Of a stretch of 11,263 nucleotides of DNA, positions 7,684-11,263 are shown piece after piece (position 1 is the stretch's first letter; every line of letters begins with the position of its first letter). The translations under genes and the position numbers were made by a program. Below the pieces are notes generated by a model. The model was not told the DNA's origin. It worked only from the letters and a program-made list of their open reading frames with translations, and did not search any database. Source of the DNA: Planctomycetota bacterium. Its GTDB lineage: Bacteria; Planctomycetota; Phycisphaerae; WQYP01. Location of the stretch: the NCBI GenBank assembly GCA_021798635.1, contig JAJZGH010000161.1, forward strand, positions 1 through 11,263, read 5' to 3'.

Positions 7684-8751
7684 TTAAGCCCGTATCGCCG
7701 CCAAGGCCGCATTAATATATCCTAATGCGTACGCCATTCCCGCGTGCCACGGCGCACTGCAGGACATCTGCGGCGCGTGATCGGGAATCAAGACTCCGTC
7801 AAAATCATTTTTTTGGAGAATTCGCAGCACCCGCAGGATATCGACATCGCCTTCATCAATAAATGTTTCACGATAACTGGGAATTTTCCCCCGGACATTT
7901 CGCAGATGGACATAACAGATCTTCCCCTGCCGACTGTATTGATCCGCCGCTTCATAAACATCCCCTTGCGTCATTTCCGCGATGGATCCGATGCAAAACT
8001 CCAAGCCGTTGCAGGGGCTTGGATTCAAATCCAGTAGTTTCTGATACAGCGCCGGTTGATACACCAGTCGGGGCGTATTTCGCAGTGCGGCGAAAGGAGG
8101 ATCATCCGGATGCGCCGCGAGGTGCACGCCGGCTTCTTCCGCAACAGGCAGTAATTCATCGAGGAATCGTTTGGCGCGCAGCCAGAGTTCATCCGCGGTT
8201 ATTTCCGCCATGGTCCCGGACGGGGCCAGCGGATCATACACCATATTCCATACCATACCATTGGGGATCGGTGTATTGTCCCCAGCTTCCACGCCCACGG
8301 CGACAGCATGTCCACGGGCAAACGGCCCGCTGATTCGCCCGGCCACGCCGGCCAAACTGAAGTTGTACCCCATGCAGGGAATTCCAGCCTGCCCCATCCG
8401 CCGAATAATAGTTTTTAGACCCTCCATCTGCGCTTTGCGCTTCGGACCATCCAGAAGCACGTCATACCAATGAGCGGGATCAAAGTTTTCAATGGCCGCG
8501 ATCTCCAAGCCCTCCTGCGCCGCCGCTTTTACCAGTGACGCAAGTTCCTCCAGCGACCAGAGCTTGTTGTGATCGCCTGCGTACCCCCACCCCTGCCTGC
8601 CCCCCGTGGGTTGATCATCCGTTTTGCTGTGTGCGCCGCCATTAAAATAATCCACCAGGTGGGCAACAATATGCGTGCAGCCGCACTGCCGGGCAAAGCG
8701 GAAGTTTTCCGGTGTTAACGCGTGGCGGTATAGCCCCAGACCAAGTTTCAT
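7684..8751 (-). CDS. uxuA: Mannonate dehydratase, UxuA family
   Basis: A 355-aa cytoplasmic TIM-barrel enzyme that would dehydrate D-mannonate to 2-keto-3-deoxygluconate in the glucuronate pathway. The family's metal and catalytic positions appear in order: HPDDPP (His214), EFCIGS (Cys253), YVHLRN (His282), ETFIDEGDVD (294-303) and IPDHAP (Asp324-His325). The C-terminal GMAYALGYI block is also present. It is somewhat shorter than E. coli UxuA (about 394 aa). The start at 8751 is chosen over an upstream ATG at 8787 because an AGGAGA stands just before it and because its ATG overlaps the CE15 stop as ATGA. It lies between genes for secreted xylan enzymes that release glucuronic acid, which matches the predicted substrate route. 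UxaC and UxuB are not in view. A related sugar-acid substrate remains possible. Confidence 0.88.
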   Translation of the reverse strand: MKLGLGLYRHALTPENFRFARQCGCTHIVAHLVDYFNGGAHSKTDDQPTGGRQGWGYAGDHNKLWSLEELASLVKAAAQEGLEIAAIENFDPAHWYDVLLDGPKRKAQMEGLKTIIRRMGQAGIPCMGYNFSLAGVAGRISGPFARGHAVAVGVEAGDNTPIPNGMVWNMVYDPLAPSGTMAEITADELWLRAKRFLDELLPVAEEAGVHLAAHPDDPPFAALRNTPRLVYQPALYQKLLDLNPSPCNGLEFCIGSIAEMTQGDVYEAADQYSRQGKICYVHLRNVRGKIPSYRETFIDEGDVDILRVLRILQKNDFDGVLIPDHAPQMSCSAPWHAGMAYALGYINAALAAIRA

Positions 8752-9995
8752 GGATTCTCCTGCGTCGGTGCTGGTGGCGTTTTCCATTTAAATAATTTCG
8801 GCGCATGGGCATAATACAAATTGTTGAACGTGAGGCGTCCGGGCTTCTTACCGCGCAGATGCTCATCGGCAAAATCCAGAATAGCCCGCCAATCCGGCAG
8901 GGTAATACTGTGCACGCCGGGATGAAAATACATGGCAATATGCGTTGGAGCATGGGCAAACTGGAATATCCGCCGGGCCGCGACAAATGATATTTGCTCA
9001 CCCTCCGGATTTTCCCATGGATCATTTGTGGATTGGGTAAGAAGCAAATAGCGTGGTGCCATAAGCCCCAGCAGTTCAAATTGATCAAGCGGCAAACGCT
9101 GGGCCTGATTGGCGAATTGGGCGAAGCGCCGGGCGTACCACGCGGGGAAGGCGCGGGTCGTGGAGCGGATTGTCTCCTGATTGCCGGGCTTGAATCGGAA
9201 GCATCCCGCCCCCGCGCAACCCGGACACACCGCGCCGACCATGGCAATGTGCGAGTTTAATGCGCCAGCCAGCAAGGCCTCCTTCCCCCAACGCGAGAAT
9301 CCCACCAGAATAATTTGTTTCGGGTTCACATCTGTCCGCGTGCGAAGATATTTTACAATACCATGAATTTCCCATGCCTCCGCGGAGAGCGTGCCCCAGG
9401 TATATCCAGGATAAAGCTCAAATATAGGGCTTTGGTGTTTCATGTCATCGACGATATTGGCGTTATTGACGCCAACCAGAACGTAGCCGCGGGTAAGTAT
9501 TTCTTTTACCGGTATCTGCACATATTTTTTTAACCAACCATGAATGTACAGCCGGCCCAGATAAATAATGGCAGGATGCCGCCCGGCCGTCGCCGGAGTA
9601 TGCACATCAAGATTCAACGTCACGGCGTGATGTTTGCCCATGGCAAGATGAATTTTCTGCACCGATCCCGCTCCTGCGGGGCCTTTGGAGTTTCGTATTT
9701 TTGCAGTCACCTCACCCGGCATCGGCGGCATCGTGCCATATTCATCCTGGAGAAACAGATGTATCAGTTCGGCCCGGCGGATTTTCCAATCAGCCGCTGA
9801 TTTCACGGTTTTGCCATTGTTGAGGATAAAAGGATCCGGCAGCCCGGTCTGCCAGGGGAGCCTGCTGATTTCCTGCGAAGCGGGCGAGGCCGCGTGAACC
9901 ACCCCGCCACGACTCGCAAATAACAGCATCAGGCAAAACACCACTGTCGCAGGAGTCCGGACGGATCGCACGCGAATAATGTGTCTTAATATCAC
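8748..9995 (-). CDS. CE15 glucuronoyl esterase, secreted
   Basis: A 415-aa alpha/beta hydrolase of carbohydrate esterase family 15. The family cleaves the ester between 4-O-methyl-glucuronic acid on xylan and lignin alcohols. A Sec signal peptide is clear: basic residues up to Arg13, a hydrophobic core 14-27, and cleavage likely after VVHA (35). Family marks are LPDPFILNNGKTV (52-64), ELIHLFLQDEYGTMP (76-90), TWGTLSAEAWEIHGIVKYL (199-217), the nucleophile elbow GFSRWGK (Ser234), PGCAGAG (258-264) and HPGVHS (His362). The site where many members have a Glu (SGEGGA-like loop) reads PGCAGAG here; Asp325 in QSTNDPW may serve as the acid. The start is a GTG overlapping the GH115 stop as GTGA, with GGAGAG upstream. 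It forms an operon with GH115 and uxuA. The family call is firm and the substrate is inferred. Confidence 0.87.
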   Translation of the reverse strand: MILRHIIRVRSVRTPATVVFCLMLLFASRGGVVHAASPASQEISRLPWQTGLPDPFILNNGKTVKSAADWKIRRAELIHLFLQDEYGTMPPMPGEVTAKIRNSKGPAGAGSVQKIHLAMGKHHAVTLNLDVHTPATAGRHPAIIYLGRLYIHGWLKKYVQIPVKEILTRGYVLVGVNNANIVDDMKHQSPIFELYPGYTWGTLSAEAWEIHGIVKYLRTRTDVNPKQIILVGFSRWGKEALLAGALNSHIAMVGAVCPGCAGAGCFRFKPGNQETIRSTTRAFPAWYARRFAQFANQAQRLPLDQFELLGLMAPRYLLLTQSTNDPWENPEGEQISFVAARRIFQFAHAPTHIAMYFHPGVHSITLPDWRAILDFADEHLRGKKPGRLTFNNLYYAHAPKLFKWKTPPAPTQENP

Positions 9996-11263
9996 GAGAT
10001 GCTCTCCAATGTGATTTGATCCAGCACAATGCCGGGATCAACGGCGTAAACTGTTAAGAGGTGCCGACCTTTGGAAACAGGCCCCACCGCAAAGCGCAGC
10101 GGAATATGATTCTCCAGCACACCGGCGCTGCGGATAGAGTTACCCACCACCCGCGTCTCGCTGGAAGCAAAAGGAACCGCCATCACCTGAGGCGGCAAAT
10201 CGTCCCAGCGCATAGCCAAACGCAGTTGCATGCCGGGATACAATTCGTACGTTGGCAATACATGTAAAACCACTTCGCCGTTGGCACATTCGACCGGAGC
10301 ATGGAGGTGGTATTCCATGTGGGGCGCACTATTTAGTCCCGTTTGCGGGTCCCATTGATTTTCCGGGATCGCCGGCCATAGGGCCATGGCACCGCTTGAC
10401 CATCCCAAGCCTACAACCTTTCGCCATGCGGCACCTGTCGTCTCGCGATTGTGCTTAAAATCAGAAGCAGAAACGGTCACCATGCCCACGGCCTCCGGCA
10501 GCGGCAGATGCCTTTGGGCTTGGTTATGCAGCCACGGCCACTGCACCGCTGCCCATGCGGGATTCCACGTGGTGCCGCCCATCGTGGCGTAGTTGCTCCA
10601 TTTGCCATTGGCTAATGTGTTGTTGTACCACGCTACTTGCCGCTGAATGTACGCCCGCCAATGGGCAACCGCTTTTTCATGCTCTATTCGTGCGATTTTA
10701 TCGGTATGCGCCAATCGGTCATAGAGAAATATCAACCCCGTTGCCGAAAGCATTTGTGCCGGATAGCCGAAGAGTTCAAAGAATGCATCCCGGCTGCCTT
10801 CAGAAATCTTCTTATATAGATGCGCTTGCATATTGAACAGGCCCTGATATTGGGCCATGAGCTTTTCCGCTTCCACCAGCGGCAGTTTCGCCGCCCACTG
10901 GCGATTCATGGACTCGGGTTTGCGTATCTGACCCAGACGATAAAATTCCTGAAGCATGGCGGCAATGGCGTCGGCGTGTTGATCGCCGCATACCTTAGCC
11001 GCAAATTCCCGGAGAAATCGCTCCTGCGCGTCGGGGCCAAATGCCTTGGGATTCCAAGCCAGTCGGGCGGCAAAATCCATTCCTGTTTCGCGCGGTTTGA
11101 TGCCGCCGACATTAATGACCCATATTGTTTTGGAATCATTGTCCCAGGCCTTCTTAAGTTCCGCCCACATCAACGCCGGCGGCGTTGTGTTAAGCCAGCA
11201 GTAGGAATGCGGTCCGCCTAAATATTCAATATGGTAATAAACTCCCGCCCCGCCAGTGTGTTT
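9992..11263 (-). CDS. GH115 alpha-glucuronidase, C-terminal part (5' end outside window)
   Basis: The open frame enters from the right edge, giving the last 423 residues. GH115 enzymes remove glucuronic acid or 4-O-methyl-glucuronic acid from internal and terminal xylose units of xylan. The fragment begins with GVYYHIEYLGGPHSYCWLNT, the typical GH115 barrel segment, followed by IWVINVGGIKPRE (47-59) and AWNP. Next comes a helical region (about 75-220) with the LGQIRKPE motif seen in the family. A C-terminal beta domain (about 255-423) runs from MVTVSASDFKHNRE through VGNSIRSAGVL to RHLLTVYAVDPGIVLDQI. The N-terminus, signal peptide and part of the catalytic barrel are not visible. Its TGA overlaps the CE15 GTG, so it is probably an early gene of the operon. 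An internal ATG near 11170 is not the start, since homology extends to the window edge. Confidence 0.92.
   Translation of the reverse strand, partial: KHTGGAGVYYHIEYLGGPHSYCWLNTTPPALMWAELKKAWDNDSKTIWVINVGGIKPRETGMDFAARLAWNPKAFGPDAQERFLREFAAKVCGDQHADAIAAMLQEFYRLGQIRKPESMNRQWAAKLPLVEAEKLMAQYQGLFNMQAHLYKKISEGSRDAFFELFGYPAQMLSATGLIFLYDRLAHTDKIARIEHEKAVAHWRAYIQRQVAWYNNTLANGKWSNYATMGGTTWNPAWAAVQWPWLHNQAQRHLPLPEAVGMVTVSASDFKHNRETTGAAWRKVVGLGWSSGAMALWPAIPENQWDPQTGLNSAPHMEYHLHAPVECANGEVVLHVLPTYELYPGMQLRLAMRWDDLPPQVMAVPFASSETRVVGNSIRSAGVLENHIPLRFAVGPVSKGRHLLTVYAVDPGIVLDQITLESIS

Noticed and set aside
8752..8787. Longer uxuA start adding 12 residues
   Set aside because: The ATG at 8751 has AGGAGA just upstream and the ATGA overlap with the CE15 stop. 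The extension is only the CE15 tail in another frame.

Overview
The window reads as a chromosomal segment of a free-living, plant-polysaccharide-degrading bacterium. GC is moderate (by eye a little above 50%). The gene types fit: a thiC under a TPP riboswitch, a Tat-exported GH3 enzyme carrying a CBM6, and a GH115/CE15 glucuronoxylan operon. Together they suggest the Planctomycetota/Verrucomicrobiota side of the tree, perhaps a Phycisphaerae-like planctomycete. That placement is inference from gene content and style only. I see no tRNA, rRNA, insertion sequence, CRISPR array or prophage gene.

Left part, minus strand, 1-1467: thiC (thiamine pyrimidine synthesis), cut by the window edge at its 3' end. 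Upstream lies a leader of about 215 nt with hairpins, a well-formed TPP riboswitch aptamer (about 1369-1453), and an extended -10 promoter (TGATATAAT, 1459-1467) placed so that transcription would begin at the first aptamer helix. This is one complete vitamin B1 feedback unit.

Second part, minus strand, 1701-3550: two genes joined by a 4-bp ATGA overlap. The first encodes an AAA_21/OLD-type ABC-like ATPase and the second a small protein with TOPRIM-like acidic motifs. This is the architecture of a split OLD/PARIS/AbiL-like nucleotide-dependent nuclease pair, and it is the best candidate here for an undescribed, probably anti-phage, system.

Third part, plus strand, 3744-4874, divergent from the ATPase: a compact three-gene operon. 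It encodes a 74-aa membrane protein whose zinc ribbon is split around a transmembrane hairpin, a six-helix membrane protein, and an HTH_34-type winged-helix regulator. The divergent intergenic region holds three alternating TACAGA/TCTGTA half-sites (3673-3695), a likely operator.

Right part, minus strand, 4930-11263, transcribed right to left: a xylan side-chain utilisation operon. It runs from a GH115 alpha-glucuronidase (5' end outside the window) to a CE15 glucuronoyl esterase, a UxuA-family mannonate dehydratase, and a GH3 beta-xylosidase/glucosidase with an inserted CBM6. The first three genes are chained by 4-bp stop/start overlaps and the GH3 follows after 51 bp. The steps fit together. 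CE15 would cut the lignin-glucuronic acid ester, GH115 would free (4-O-methyl-)glucuronic acid from xylan, GH3 would trim xylo-oligosaccharides, and UxuA would dehydrate mannonate made from glucuronate inside the cell.
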